NCBI RefSeq assembly: GCF_051020985.1
Contig: NC_135007.1
Location: 1,795,001-1,859,000 of the forward strand
Origin: Nomia melanderi
Lineage: Eukaryota; Arthropoda; Insecta; Hymenoptera; Halictidae
Direction of reading: 5' to 3'
DNA length: 64,000 bases
In this document: piece by piece, positions 35,491 through 47,758 of the stretch
Layout of the letters: every line of letters starts with the position of its first letter
How positions within the stretch are numbered: the stretch's first letter is position 1
Position numbers and translations under genes: made by a program
The notes under the pieces: model-generated
Databases searched by the model: none
Seen by the model: the letters and a program-made list of their open reading frames with translations, nothing else
Told to the model about the DNA's origin: nothing

Positions 35491-37531
35491 AAATTCAAAT
35501 AAAACTTTAGTTTGATGCCAGATATGTATTTTAGAAACGTCATGTGTACATATATAGCTATTAAAAATGTTAGACTTTCTACCAGACGTTAGTATACAGT
35601 ATTACTTTTAATGTAATATAATATGTCATGTATTAATTGCTTATACGAGATTGTTTTTTCTACCCTTGACTAATACATATTAATGACTTAATTAACCTAG
35701 GGTTAATACATATTAATAATGTAACATGCCGCTCAAAAATTAGGAATTACAGCTTATAAATATTAATGACAACTCGTCGCGCAAAGTTTCTGAATATCAC
35801 TAACTTAAGATATAAATGGAATTTATAATGAAAGTAGAATTTCTGTTATTTATTATGAAAGTACTTTTAGGGTAATTGCTAATTGCAAAAATCGACTTTG
35901 TCATAGAATCACAATAATCGCTGTATTAGACTGTACTAGATTATATAAAACCAGACCACCGGAGTCATTCGAACCTTATGCGCTCCTAATACTTACTATG
36001 AGAATTCAAAAGTTCTATTATTAATTCGAACAGTTTTTAATACTGATATGAAACTGTTACTATCAAATGATGGAAGAAATGTTGTCTGTATGATATATGT
36101 ATATGTATATATGATGATTTTTCGATATATATATGAAATGAAAAATGGCTATTCCCGTAGCGAATAAATAAGTAAATAAATAAATATAAGTAAATACCTA
36201 TAGTAACTTTTGATATGATTTTGAAGTTTTTCCTTTCCTATCATAAACAGGAAGATTTATTCTTTAGAATGTAGTAGGAAAAATAATTCAGAAATGTTAA
36301 TAAGCATAAGGAAATCATGTATTTCTAGTTATATTTAATGTTACTTAATATTACATCGGAACCGCAAACATTAAAATATTATTCCTGATTTAATGCTTTA
36401 TTCGTGTCCCCTAAAGATTACTGCAACTGAAACTGTAAATACCAAATATAATCATCACATATCCGTGTTCCAAGCATTAGACGGGAAGGATTTATTCTAA
36501 ATATAAAAAAGATAATCATTAAAGATGAAATACATGTATAAATGCATGGATAACGAATTTTAAATGAAGTCATATTTGGCATTGTTAAATGAAATATTAA
36601 AATATAATTAAAATATAAGTAGAATTCTCTTTACTTTAAAAACAGCTTCATAAAAAGCAAACGAACCTTATTCACTAATTCAATAATTTTGTAACTTCAC
36701 TGATGGTTATATGCATTTCAAGAAAAAAGATTTTCAATTAATACAAGATATAGAAGCAATTAGATAATGGCTTGTTTTTGCAGTCTTTCTGCGTTCTTTA
36801 TTTTTAAATTAATGCAGCAGAAAAATGCTATAACGGATTTGATATCTTCGAATTAAATAAATCATCCTGTAGACACAGCCAACATAAAATGGGTTATGTG
36901 GCAATTACCAGTGCCGAGAGAAGAGCATAAAACGGAAGTAGCCTGATAGTCCGCTATACGCTTCGACTAGCATACGTCTTGTAGCAAATCTGAAAATTTT
37001 TCAAGTTAAAACGGCTGCCTTGACTTGCTTTTCGCATATTCTTTCTTAGATAAACAAGATAATAATATTTAATTATAAACTGTCATAAATCAAGTGATCA
37101 ATCTCGATGCTTGTAAAGTCGATCATTTATAGATTGTTAAGTCATTTTTCGTGTTAAATCATTCTTATACTTGCACTCTATTTTCTAAGGTGTAGAACAA
37201 ATTTACGTGTGAATGGCGAAGAAACACAGTTAAATCAAATAATTCTCGCCTTCGAAAATTTATCTAGTAGGGAAGAGTGGGGTAACGGCGATGACTTAAT
37301 CAATAATCGTAATAAAACAAAAATATGGGGTAAAATATTTATTTAATACGTCGAATGTCGTGGAGGTCACCGGTAACACCCACCCAAATTTAATTACTGT
37401 AATTCCCTCAATTAAACGATGATTATTTGAAAACATTCCTATATTGTAAATAACGTCTACCTAATAATTTAATATTGTATTTCTTTTATTCCGCATATTC
37501 TGTACCTTAAAGTTCTGCAGCATTCAACGTG
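35491..37531. other. Anonymous AT-rich DNA
   Basis: No gene recognised. TTAACCTAGGGTTAA near 35692 is a 15-bp near-palindrome. A tetranucleotide-like 'aaataagtaaataaataaat' lies near 36163. Confidence 0.45.
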
Positions 37532-37535
37532 TTAA

Positions 37536-37718
37536 CCTGATAACTGTGAAATTTAGTTTGAAAAATCTCTCGTTCTGCGCGCAATAAAATCAAAAAATGC
37601 AGTGTGTATTCATCAAACGCAAGACCAATGCACCTATTTTAATGAAAAACTAATGCAAAAAGGAAGAAGAATTACATGTTTATCTGAAAAAATAATTAAT
37701 TCAAACGCAGTTAACTGG
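37536..37718 (+). mobile_element. TTAA MITE, family CCTGWTAACTGTG (complete, 183 bp)
   Basis: TTAA at 37532-37535 and 37719-37722. The left end is CCTGATAACTGTG and the right end, reversed, CCAGTTAACTGCG. It matches 4703-4835 over its left two thirds. No coding content; the 73-codon frame at 37602-37823 only crosses it. Confidence 0.85.
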
Positions 37719-38071
37719 TTAAATGCGTATTTTATAAATTTAAATTACTATAATAGTTTTGATGTTTTCATGGTCAGAATGTTCAGGGTCAACAGGCTTT
37801 CACTGAAACTGAAGTGCGTCTAGTCCGACGCTGTATATTTAATGTATGCGTGTTTGCGTCACAGATCAGTAGTCACCAATTGAATAGTTTTTAATTGTTC
37901 AGTTGGTACATTACATATAAAGTGTCGGACTGTACGGACTTCAGTTCCAGTGTGCCCTCAGACCTCTGAAGAAGTCAGCTGTAATGTTGATGGAACGTCA
38001 GGATACAATTCCTCTTGGACACGACTTTCACCCGAAAGCCTCAAACAACCCTTAAGTTATTATATTCATCT

Positions 38072-38373
38072 AACAAGGAAAGGTATGAAACTCGGAAATT
38101 CAAAAAAGTATAAAACTTTGTGTGTAAGTAGAGTACGTCAAGCCTAATGCGTTGCAATTTTTTTCGTGCCGAATGTGACTTTGAAAGGGTGAAACCAGCC
38201 CTTGAAAAAAATCTAAATTTTTCTTTCTCGTGGATTATCTTGAGAGGTGGTTTCACCCGTTCAAAGTGAAATCCGACACGAAAAGAAATTGCAATGCATT
38301 TGACTTGACTTACTCTACTTACATACAAAGTTTCATAATTTTTTGAATTTCCGAGTTCCATACCTTTCCTTGT
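38072..38373. repeat. Foldback element with two 126-bp arms
   Basis: Bases 38072-38197 and 38248-38373 are reverse complements with scattered mismatches, separated by a 50-base loop. Landmarks are 'acaaggaaaggtatg' in the left arm and 'catacctttccttgt' in the right. Inner arm ends carry 'gggtgaaacca'. Peptides from opposite strands look alike (RKGMKLGNSKKY and RKGMELGNSKNY) only because of the palindrome. No terminal duplication was identified. Confidence 0.85.
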
Positions 38374-40095
38374 ATGTAACAAAACGCGTAAACATAAAAA
38401 AGATGTTTTTGACCATCATTGTCGACACTTGTGGGAAATATCGGTTACTTTGCAAGCAATGATAATCTGAGGAACGTAACAGTTTTCATATGTACATACA
38501 TCCTTCAGGTGAATCTTATCTGGAACATTCAGAATGGGCTCATAGGCCACAAGAGATACACCAAAACCATATTTCAATGTCCATATATTGCCAGACTGGA
38601 AGCAAACATGACACTTATTTTCCATTTTGCTTATTCACTATTACTATTGCTTTTGAAAAGATAAATTTCTCTTATTTTTCTTTCTTTTGTTTGAATCTTC
38701 TCATAAGATTTTCCTTTATTTTTTCTGAATTTATGTATTTTCTTTTTTTTTCTATTAAATATTTTTCGTTTCTTGAAGAAGTTAGAAATGTAATATACTG
38801 TCTTTATCCTATTCTCTCCTCTTATTGCATATTTTATTTCATACAGTTTATCTAAATTAAATATTAAAGAGTGTTCAGCTTTTCGATTGTATTATAATTT
38901 TAAACACGCACCACATAGACCAAAATTATGACAATTCATTTCGAATATTTAATTGAAAGAAAGAGAAAGCTCGATCCTGTTGCAAGAGGTGTTAATATAT
39001 ATTTTTTTATAGGAACACCACTAGTTTCATCTTGGAAACTGTAAAATCTAAACAAACATTTGAGGTTTTCCCAACAAAATATTTCTTCTGATTTTCTTTT
39101 TATTTCAAAAAGCAAACGATAATTTTCAATGTGGGAAATCTGAATTACTGTCAATTAAACAGTTTCTTACAATATTTAATTTAGTATTTAGAAAATGTAC
39201 AAAGATACGTATTTAAATAGAAGACAATGATGACGCTAAAAACGTTTTCTCTTAATTAGTGTATCAATTGTTCCCAAAAATTACATAAGGATGAATTAAA
39301 GATTTTAAATAGCAAGATTAATGTTGTTTACGTGTGTGTTATGTATATATGAATTACTAACTTTTATTCACTTTTCAGATGTATCCTATAATCATTTCTT
39401 AAAAATTGGTTTATGAAAGAAAGAATGTTTTCCTTATGGCACAATTTCACAATTTAAAATACGTTATTAATATTTACTACTTTCCTAACTATACTATTAT
39501 TCTATACGAACCGTGCACGCACTTATCATGTAAATTAAGTTACATTGTAATTTTAATCGTTTCCATAAAGTAATATTGACCAGCTGATTCAAAGAAAACG
39601 CAATTTATAACAGATAGTCACATCCTAATAGCTATAAAACTTTAGACTGAAAACATAAATTTCTTTAATTATTATATAATGACTAATATTATTGTGTTGT
39701 TTACCCGTTAAAATGTATGCCTGATAAAAAATCAATTTCTAGTGACTTCTTAATGCCCTTCTCCTGAAAAGAACAAAACACACATACAAAGTAAGATAAA
39801 ATATTTATTTATGCAACAAATTCGACATTTTCCGCCTTTATGTAAAAAGCTAGCATTTTTAAGAACGTGAACAAATACTTTAACAATAATGGTAATAAAC
39901 CATAACATAAAATTATCTACTAAAAAACAGCCAAAATAAAAAATAATGACTTATATTGTAATTAATCATAAATTAATTTTCTTAACTTACTAGACTTATG
40001 ACTTTTTCATAAAGCATAACTAGAGAACTGAGATTACACCTTGTGCACCCTTTTCAATAACGTTTGTTACAACATAACTTTGGAGATGTGTCGCA
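38374..40095. other. Anonymous AT-rich DNA
   Basis: No gene recognised. Frames at 38416-38855 overlap on both strands, are rich in Phe and Tyr, and lack domains. Confidence 0.45.
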
Positions 40096-40099
40096 TTAA

Positions 40100-40374
40100 C
40101 CCATTCAGATTAAAGTGGCTGTACACAAGAGCGCTCTGTACGACCAAAGCGACAGTAGAAGTAACGTTGCACTGTGCACGGCCAGTTTTACACATACAGT
40201 AGTTGCACAAGATAAATGTATTTATTAAAATACATTTTCTTCAAAGTGGTTATATGAATCTTTCATAAATATCAGCGTAAATATAAATAAATTTTTCTAC
40301 GCGTATATGTATGCATGTGGGTCAATACGACCTACTTTCTTAAGCACATATATGCACTCATAGTGCTTAAAGGG
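40100..40374 (+). mobile_element. TTAA-flanked MITE candidate, 275 bp
   Basis: TTAA at 40096-40099 and 40375-40378. The left end is CCCATTCAGATTAAAG and the right end, reversed, CCCTTTAAGCACTATG; only the outer few bases agree. A GC-raised stretch (40130-40200) lies inside. The call rests on the paired TTAA and CCC starts. Confidence 0.5.
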
Positions 40375-40378
40375 TTAA

Positions 40379-41182
40379 TTAACGGAGAAATTTTATTTCT
40401 TTCAATGAAAAATATGGGCTTTTCTGTATTTATTTGTAAAAAAAGAAAATATGAATATCTTTTAATTGAAAATTTTCAATACTTTGGATATGGTTTTATT
40501 AAACTTTCATTAAGTTTTACAAATTTGTTCAGTTATATTGATTCTAAAACACAATTTCTACAGCTCATAGATCAACCTTACCCGACCATAGCATTATTTG
40601 AAATAAAAAATTCTCATAAAGTCTTATATCGTATACATATGTATGTATATCTATTGTTTCACTCACAAACAACAGATAGATATTTTTTGATAAGTGGTAG
40701 CTGATGAAAATTACTTGAAAAACTTTCCTTAATTTAAAAAATAGTGTATATTCTGTTATCTCGTGGGTAGGTCAAAGAATAAAGGAACTCTTTCTTAACA
40801 GTTAAAATTTGAAATTGATAAATTCAATATTTTTTTCGTAATCGTGTCAACTGTTAAATGAGCACCATTTTGGTCAATGGGCTGTGAAATCTATATTTCT
40901 AAATAAATCGAACAAAGAAAGTTCATATGACTTAGTAAAAACATTCTCAAAACATATGCGAAGTTTCAACTAAAAGATATTGTGTGTATGGGTGTATTGA
41001 CGGGTGAGTGTGCGTGAATAGATGAAACCTGCAAGTGTGCAGGTGAATGTAAAATGAATAAATGTTCAAGACGTTGGAATATTATAAATTATTGACTTTC
41101 CAAATACACGTGAAATTAATGCATGGTGACGAAAAAATATTCTAAAATGTGTGCGAGTGAGATGAATACATTCGAACGTATG
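40379..41182. other. Anonymous AT-rich DNA
   Basis: A 129-codon plus frame (40315-40704) overlaps the MITE end and has no recognisable domain. Its Phe, Tyr and Lys bias fits AT-rich chance reading. Confidence 0.4.
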
Positions 41183-41628
41183 CAGTGAACACTGGATAGT
41201 TGCAACACTCAGCGGGACCGGAAGGTCGCACTTATGAAGAGATAGTATCGAATCCACCCTAAGAAATGAAGATTTTAGCATGCCAAACGTAGAAAAGGAC
41301 AATACGAGCGAAGAAAAAAAGAAGACTGAGAGTTGAAGCGTTCGGCAATATTATAATTAATATTCTTATATTCTTTTGATTCAAATGACATCAAACACGG
41401 TAGAATTATGATCATAATTGCCGGTATAATAAGAAATTGCAGTTTCGAATATAGAACAAAATTGCGAATAGAGAACAAACAGAAACGTTCAAATTGTCGA
41501 GATCGACAATAGTTTCATCATGTTACACCCTTGAACCGTAGCCGGCAGTCAAGCGTTACAATGTGTTAAAAGTAATTTAATGGAGATATGGTGGGGATGA
41601 CGATGTTGTAATTATCCAATGTTCACTG
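41183..41628 (+). mobile_element. CAGTGAAC-family element, complete copy, 446 bp
   Basis: The left end is CAGTGAACACTGGATAGTTG and the right end, reversed, CAGTGAACATTGGATAATTA, an inverted repeat of about 25 bp with few mismatches. The interior matches 10200-10590 and, reversed, 25990-26370. CAGT-type termini and the TA beside the 26-kb copy suggest a Tc1/mariner or pogo-like DNA transposon. No transposase is encoded. Confidence 0.85.
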
Positions 41629-41871
41629 TTTATTATATATTGCGCGTGAATTAATCTTTGGTCATTATGGTATTGTGCGTTCTAAGAATAATTTATTAAA
41701 AGCTGTGTAATTAAAATGTTATTCACACCAATAAAATTCTCTTTCTCCTACAATATTCATGCTTGTTTCTACGGAAAGGATTAAAATCTCCGTACCTTTC
41801 ATCGAAAGAAATGAGATTCATCCTTAACAATCAGCTAAATACACAAATCCTTTATCCTGCTTCTAGACTTG

Positions 41872-41879
41872 CTACTCAG
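41872..41879 (+). repeat. 8-bp target duplication of hAT-type element, left
   Basis: CTACTCAG is repeated exactly at 42773-42780. Confidence 0.9.
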
Positions 41880-42772
41880 CAGAGTTGTGTCAGTTGAAAT
41901 ACTTTGTAATTCAATTACATTACATAATTCAAATTATTCAGGTAATTTAATTGCTAATTACTCGAATCATGAGTGTCATTGAACTACATTGTAATTTATA
42001 TTCAATGTATTTGAAATACAGTGCAATTGAAATATAATGTAATTGAAATACTCAGAACTGTGAACAATTACCTTTTATGACTATTTATCCTTGTTCCGTT
42101 ATTTCTTTCGTTCCGCGTTCATATACAACTCAGTCTTTTGTTTATGTTTTGCATTTATTTTATATAATACTTAGCTTAAAGCCAATTTAAAGTTGGCTGA
42201 AAATTACCATCGTTAAATGTTACCTCTTGGTAATTAATGGAAACTTAAAAATGTTCTTTTTTTAGGTTCTTCCGTTTAGATAATGTAAAACTTTTTTTCT
42301 ATAATTTTGTCATATAAATAATTGTCAGAAATACTGTAAATATAAGTAAAAAAGTACCTATTCCCTGTATAAATTTATATTTGTTTTTTAAACGAATGTA
42401 ATAAACAAGTTTGTCTCTGATCAGATGCTATGAATTTATGAATAATAACATGTTCATCACTGATTCTAATCTTTATTTTTTCAAATGTTTACGTGGTTTC
42501 TTTTAACATTTTATTACCTCTCAATATCGTTTTTTTCATACCTCATTCTTCTGAATTCGAAATTACATAATATTTTAGAATAGTATTTCAAATGATAAAA
42601 CGAATTATATTTTAATTGAATTGAATAAGGGGGCAGAATTTCGAATTATATTGTAATTTAATTGTATGGAGGAGCTGAATTACGGATTCCAAAGTAATTG
42701 CATAAAATGTAACTGAATTACCTTGTAGTTTTAATTCATGAAGTAATTCAATTGTAATTCTACACAACTCTG
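41880..42772 (+). mobile_element. Non-autonomous hAT-type transposon, 893 bp
   Basis: The ends are CAGAGTTGTGT and ACACAACTCTG, a perfect 11-bp inverted repeat, flanked by an exact 8-bp duplication (CTACTCAG). CAG ends with 8-bp duplications are the signature of the hAT superfamily. Subterminal regions on both sides are dense in 'taattcaattac'-like words, which may be transposase binding sites. No transposase frame. The intact duplication suggests a fairly recent insertion. Confidence 0.93.
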
Positions 42773-42780
42773 CTACTCAG
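42773..42780 (+). repeat. 8-bp target duplication of hAT-type element, right
   Basis: An exact copy of 41872-41879. Confidence 0.9.
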
Positions 42781-43259
42781 ACTTGCGAATGGTAACTTTT
42801 TCTCCAATAATACTCTTCCGAAGCAGGCTTCTCCGTTGTGAATCCTCACATACGTCACGATATGCACTTCGAAAAACGTGACTTCCTCTTATGGAATATC
42901 AGGAAAATGGTTCGTTACTTATATTACCATCCTTTTTCTTCCACTACTTTAACGCATTGTTACTGATATGTATCTGTTCAGAAAAATGAAATTATTTTAA
43001 TAAACGACATATTTTGTTGAAACTTACTGTAAAAATAATAATTTGGAAATAATTTTATTCATTATTATTTATATTTCCAATTAACATTTCCAATCACCAA
43101 CATTTATAAAGTGGAAAACGGCAATTGGCGTTTTGGAGCAAAAGTACTTACCAAGATTTAAAAATATAATCTACAAAACGCACTTACAATTAGTCAAAGA
43201 AAATAATTGTACCAGACATGAAATCCCGCCAATGACTTTTAATGTCAATTCTTCCTTAA

Positions 43260-43508
43260 CCCCTTGTTCTATTATTTCTTTTATAAATGTACTTAATGAA
43301 ACTACTTTATCGTTAATAATTGAGTGGAAAAAGAAAAGAGTTTGATGCTCATTCTGCATCTACGTTTACTTTAAAGGTTAAACGTTATTAATAGGCAAGT
43401 AATATTTCATTTATATGAAAAATAAATAAAGAAATTTAGATTTGTTGAATTCTGCTGAAAAATTTCATTACGAATCTGATTCGATATTTGTAGTAATCTT
43501 GAGGTTTA
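43260..43508 (+). mobile_element. TTAA MITE, family CCCCTTGBC (copy 3, right end worn)
   Basis: TTAA at 43256-43259, then CCCCTTGTTCTATTATTTC. The interior is collinear with copies at 27.7 and 32.6 kb. The right end 'gtagtaatcttgaggttta' is a decayed version of gtagggcaaggggttaa. A solo LTR-like unit abuts it immediately, which may explain the damage. Frames at 43133-43359 on both strands are shadows. Confidence 0.8.
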
Positions 43509-43782
43509 TATCAGAGGTGCAGTGGGCAGAAACAGTAAAATTACTGTGGAAAATAAGCAGTACGTTTATTGTGATACGGTTTAAAATACAAGATCTATTC
43601 TACGCGATGGTTCGGCTGTGACTGAGTGCAGCCCCGCTTTCGCCAGCGATGGGACACTTAATTTATGGTCCACCATCGGGCAACGTGCTTTAAGCACTTC
43701 TCAAAAACAGTCCCGTATCGCGCCAGGCGCTTGAACCGAATCTCCTATTACGACTTCGGAGAGATCGCCTCCTAGCACGACA
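43509..43782 (-). mobile_element. Probable solo LTR, about 274 bp
   Basis: Read on the minus strand the unit begins TGTCGTGCTAGGAGGCG and ends GCACCTCTGATA, consistent with a TGTC...GACA pair in which one base has changed. It is GC-rich compared with its flanks and contains AATAAACGTACTG in the minus sense, a plausible polyadenylation signal in an LTR. No internal domain and no clear target duplication. Confidence 0.5.
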
Positions 43783-44654
43783 ATATTATAAAAGAAGAGG
43801 TTAACAATCTTTTAGACGTTATATTCAGTCACCTGTGGAAAATGGCAGGTGATTATTGGTGTTGAGAGTCACTGACAATATTCCTTCTTTAATGATGTTA
43901 TTCCTTTAATCAGTTAAAATCAAAGTCTGCATTGTACCTTTCCTTAATGTTTTTGCATAAAAAAGGTCTAGTGAATGTGTTCGGTTCAGTTTGAAAATTA
44001 TTTAAATATTTTTAGATATTTATCCTCTTGTATGCAAAGATGTACATCGATCTATAAATGTGTATCTATCTATCTTATAAAAATGTATATTTTCATGTTT
44101 AAAATTAAATATTAAAGATCAACCGTGACAGAGATAAATGGAAACAAGTACCATCTATTGGTTATTGGAATATAAAATGCATGATGGAAAGCGTAGGTAA
44201 TATTTTGCTCGAGTTGTGTTGCCGAAAAACGGATTCTCGAATTAATCGGAAAACTTATTGGTTATCGGATACAGGTCATTTTAAGAGAGCAGTTAGTATT
44301 GAAATTTAAAAGAAAAGTATATATCTTGATCGCATATCATCAGTTCGTGAAGTTAGAAGATCGTGTTGCTAGGAGAAAGCAGTAATATTTAAAAAAAAAT
44401 CAGTGTAACGTAATTATATACATTTGTATAGAAATATTTTAAATGAACAAACTTGCTCGTAAGTTATATATTTAAGCTTGTTAGTAAAAAATTTAATATT
44501 GTGTTAAGTTTTCTGCAAAAGAAGGTGGTATTGTAATTTTATGAGTACTTACCCACAGTAAAACCTCTGTTATGTAAACTATAATTAGCGAATAAAATTG
44601 TTTATATAATATTTTCACATAACAAAGCGTCATGTGGTTAGCATACGATTTAAA
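43783..44654. other. Anonymous AT-rich DNA
   Basis: No gene recognised. Confidence 0.45.
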
Positions 44655-44658
44655 TTAA

Positions 44659-44881
44659 CCCTTTGAACTCGACAAATTTCCTATATTATAAATACTCTAA
44701 TAAAATATCTATAATATTAATTGCAACTATCGTTAAAAATATTTACATAAATTAAGAGAATTATTTTATTTCTATGTCTCATACGGTGATACTTTATGTA
44801 AAATTTAATGTTGAATTTAAAATTTCATAATTCTGCTGTGTTCAATCTTTGGACTGAGAGTCGCCCTTCGAGTGCGGGAGG
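44659..44881 (+). mobile_element. TTAA MITE, 223 bp, ends CCCTTTGAACTCGA
   Basis: TTAA at 44655-44658 and 44882-44885. The left end is CCCTTTGAACTCGA; the right end, reversed, is CCTCCCGCACTCGAAGGGCG. The two share ACTCGA at equal depth. The style matches 18335-18573 and 50207-50492. Confidence 0.75.
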
Positions 44882-44885
44882 TTAA

Positions 44886-46533
44886 TACTTCAGACAAAAT
44901 GAAATAACATTAATATAATAAAAATTGAGAACTTCATATGTATATAGTTATATGATATGCAATGATAATTCAGAAAGGTCGATATCATTTGTAAAATATT
45001 GGATATGTGTTCATGCATTGGAAACATCAAACAAGTAATGATTTAAACGATACGGTTTCTTATAGTCAGCAGTATCTGAAAAATAATAAAGTTAACATAA
45101 TGAAATATTAGATCTAATCTCTACATCTGATCTCAATTGCAACGTTTTAATCCTTACTGACCCGGAGTACATAATAATGTTCACTGTTTTAATACTTCAG
45201 TATCTGAGAAAATATAAAAACTGTGACAGGCAATCATATACATACGCATCTTTATTATGAACCTGTTTCTATTAGAAAAGTAATATACTATCACTATTTT
45301 ATTCGAAATGATGTCATTACGCGATGGTGCATTGAATGGTAGCCCATTGTTGTTACATATGTGAACATAATTTTGTACAAAAATTAGACCTGAATCCTGT
45401 TGCGATTCTCATTTCATCTATCCATTTCAAACGTAGTTAAAAAAATATAAATACATAGTTTAGCAACTATTTTACAATATTATTCTAATATTTAAGAATA
45501 TCTTTAACAAAATAAGAACGTGAATAAATAGAGGTAGATCAAACATATAAAATGACTAAAAAAATGAAACAGTAATTGGGTTAAAAACGATCCGAAGAAC
45601 GAAATAGGATTAAATATATACAGTGCCAATAGAAATATTGTCACCGATACCTGAAAACAGATATTGTAAACTGTTATGTTTATGTCACATGATGTGCTGC
45701 GGGTTTCAAAAATAGCGCAAAAAATATTAAAAGTACTAAACAATAATAATTAAAAACACTACATGTTATAAATGTTGACAATGTACAATTTGAAGTTTAA
45801 ATAAAATGTGAAAATAAGTAGGCTTTTTATGAGTCCTCAAGTTTATGTCAGCCAAAAATTTGGCATTTCAAGTAAAGTGCATAATGACATTTTCTTTTAT
45901 AATTTCAGATAAAAAGAACCTCATCTACTTTAATCTAAACTTTAAGCATATGATATATAAGATAAATATTTGCATAATTTTTTCGCATCAAAGTATACAG
46001 GCCATAAAGCTATGAGTCAAATAAGGTCCACAAATATTGCATAGCTGTCATTCCATAGAGAATGTGACGGAAAGTAAGTATATATAATACCTATCTACGG
46101 GTGATAGCTGAAAAATATTTTTAATTTAAAAATAAATGAAAAATGTAAAATAAAATTTTTTCGTTTTGATTATGAAGGGCTAAACTATCAAATATGCATA
46201 GCTTGGGAAATGTTTACTTCATATTTGAAAATATTACTGATAAAATAATTCCCCTTATAAATAACGACTCACCAAACCTTCTATACAATATATTTCAACA
46301 CGCGATTCTTTATTTTACATAATTTTCAAGAAATACTTCTTTTTCGGAATAATATAAAACTTTCGTACTGTCATATTATAATTATGTGTTTTATTAACAG
46401 AAGTAATGCATTATATAGTGTAAATTTGTTTACCGATACATAATTCGAATAGATGCTACTAAAGAAACCATTAATTCCTAGAAGTTTCTCTTATAATACG
46501 AAAAATTACGAGGGGACCACATTACCACTTTTT
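44886..46533. other. Anonymous AT-rich DNA
   Basis: No gene recognised. The 79-codon minus frame at 45504-45743 is hydrophobic but lacks family features. The outer terminal repeat of the Tc1-type element that follows may lie near 46345-46400 but could not be aligned with confidence. Confidence 0.4.
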
Positions 46534-47758
46534 AATGATTATAAAAATACCTCTGATGACCCGTGGCAAAAGTATAAAACAGTCACTGTTTAGTAGTGAA
46601 ACTGTAAAGTTCTATCGAAATTTGTATGCCAGTACTCTTGCACATTTTGTACATTTTTCAAAATGCCGCGCGGTAAAAAATTAACTGCAGCTGAAATTAA
46701 GTTGATAATTTAAGAAACGAAAATTAATAAAAAAGTTTACACAACTGATTGAAAGAATTCGTTGTGCATTATCCAACTATTTAAAGAATAAAATAAATTA
46801 TTTGAGAAAGCACCCTCGAAATCGTCTAAAAGCAACAACATTGTGGGAGAAGAGTACCATTTTACAACACGCACCCAATCCTATTCTCACAGCACGTCAA
46901 ATTGTAGCTGAAGCGAGAACAAATCCCAACATTTGCAGTGTTCAAAGACTCGTACAAAAGGCGGAACATATTAAACGGCGTAAACTAATGAAGAAACCAC
47001 GCGTAACTAGCCAACATAAACAGATAAAATCGGAGATCGTGGAGTATCGTGTGCATTTACGAAAATAATGGAATAAAATGATTTTTTCAGACGAAAACCG
47101 TTTGAATTTAGACGGGCACGATGGCTTACATTACTATTTTCACTACCTGCGGAAGGAGGAGATAATGTTGCAAAGGAGGCAAATGGGAGGTAGTGGTATC
47201 ATGATATGGGCGGCAATAGGCTATTACGGTAAGAGCGAATTAAAATTTATTAACTGCAAAATGAGTAGTCATGGTTATGTGAAAGACATCGACGACCAGC
47301 TGACGATATGACCAGTATGGCAACAAAATATCAAAACAAAACTGGACTTTCCAATAAACTAATGTATCAGTTATATTGTAATGCTCATGTAATAAACGAT
47401 ACTTCGATCAAAAGAAAATAGAAAATTTGCCATGGCCCGCTAGATCTCTTGATTTAAATATTATCGAGAATTATTAGGACATACTCGCCAGGGATGTATA
47501 CGTGAAACGTCGGCAATTCAGCAACATTGAAGACCTCAAGATGTGTATACAAGAGAAATGAAGGGCTATTAAACAGAAAACGATTAAAAACTGTATAAAT
47601 CTCGTCTCAAAAGAGTGTTAGCAGTTGTAAAAAACAAAGGCGCTAGCACACAGTATTAATAAAAGATAATAACGAAATTTGTATTTCGTTTTTCCATTAA
47701 AAAAATAGCATGTTTTATAGTTTTGTCGCGAGTCATGAGAGGTATTTCTATGATTGTA
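46534..47758 (+). mobile_element. Tc1/Tc3-like transposon, decayed
   Basis: Inverted repeats frame the transposase remnant. 46534-46581, reversed, matches 47711-47758 at roughly 40 of 48 positions, starting TGTTTTATA. A second direct copy of the motif (tgtcttatagttttatcgcg) lies at 47885, so each end may have had two binding sites, as in Tc3 and other IR/DR elements. The outer left copy and TA duplications were not identified. Confidence 0.8.
46663..47655 (+). pseudogene. Tc1/Tc3-type transposase remnant
   Basis: The start ATGCCGCGCGGTAAAAAA reads MPRGKKLTAAEIKLII and is then stopped by TAA. The open part at 46802-47068 covers the second helix-turn-helix region (LTARQIVAEA and ICSVQRLVQ). 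At 47078-47311 comes MIFSDENRLNLDG, with the first catalytic aspartate, and GGSGIMIWAAIGYYGKSEL, a Tc1-family block. Near 47430 follows PWPARSLDLNIIEN, corresponding to WPxxSPDLNPIEN with the third catalytic glutamate. The C-terminus reads VVKNKGAST near 47630. The second aspartate region is degraded, and several stops and frameshifts make it non-functional. Confidence 0.9.

Noticed and set aside
35692..35706. TTAACCTAGGGTTAA as an excision footprint of a TTAA element
   Set aside because: The palindrome is suggestive, but piggyBac excision normally restores a plain TTAA and no matching element ends are near.
37950..38382. Similar peptides on both strands (RKGMKLGNSK / RKGMELGNSK)
   Set aside because: They arise from the two arms of a foldback palindrome and not from a gene pair.
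40315..40704. 129-codon plus-strand frame
   Set aside because: It is long for this window, but starts inside a MITE, has a strong Phe/Tyr/Lys bias and no recognisable motif.
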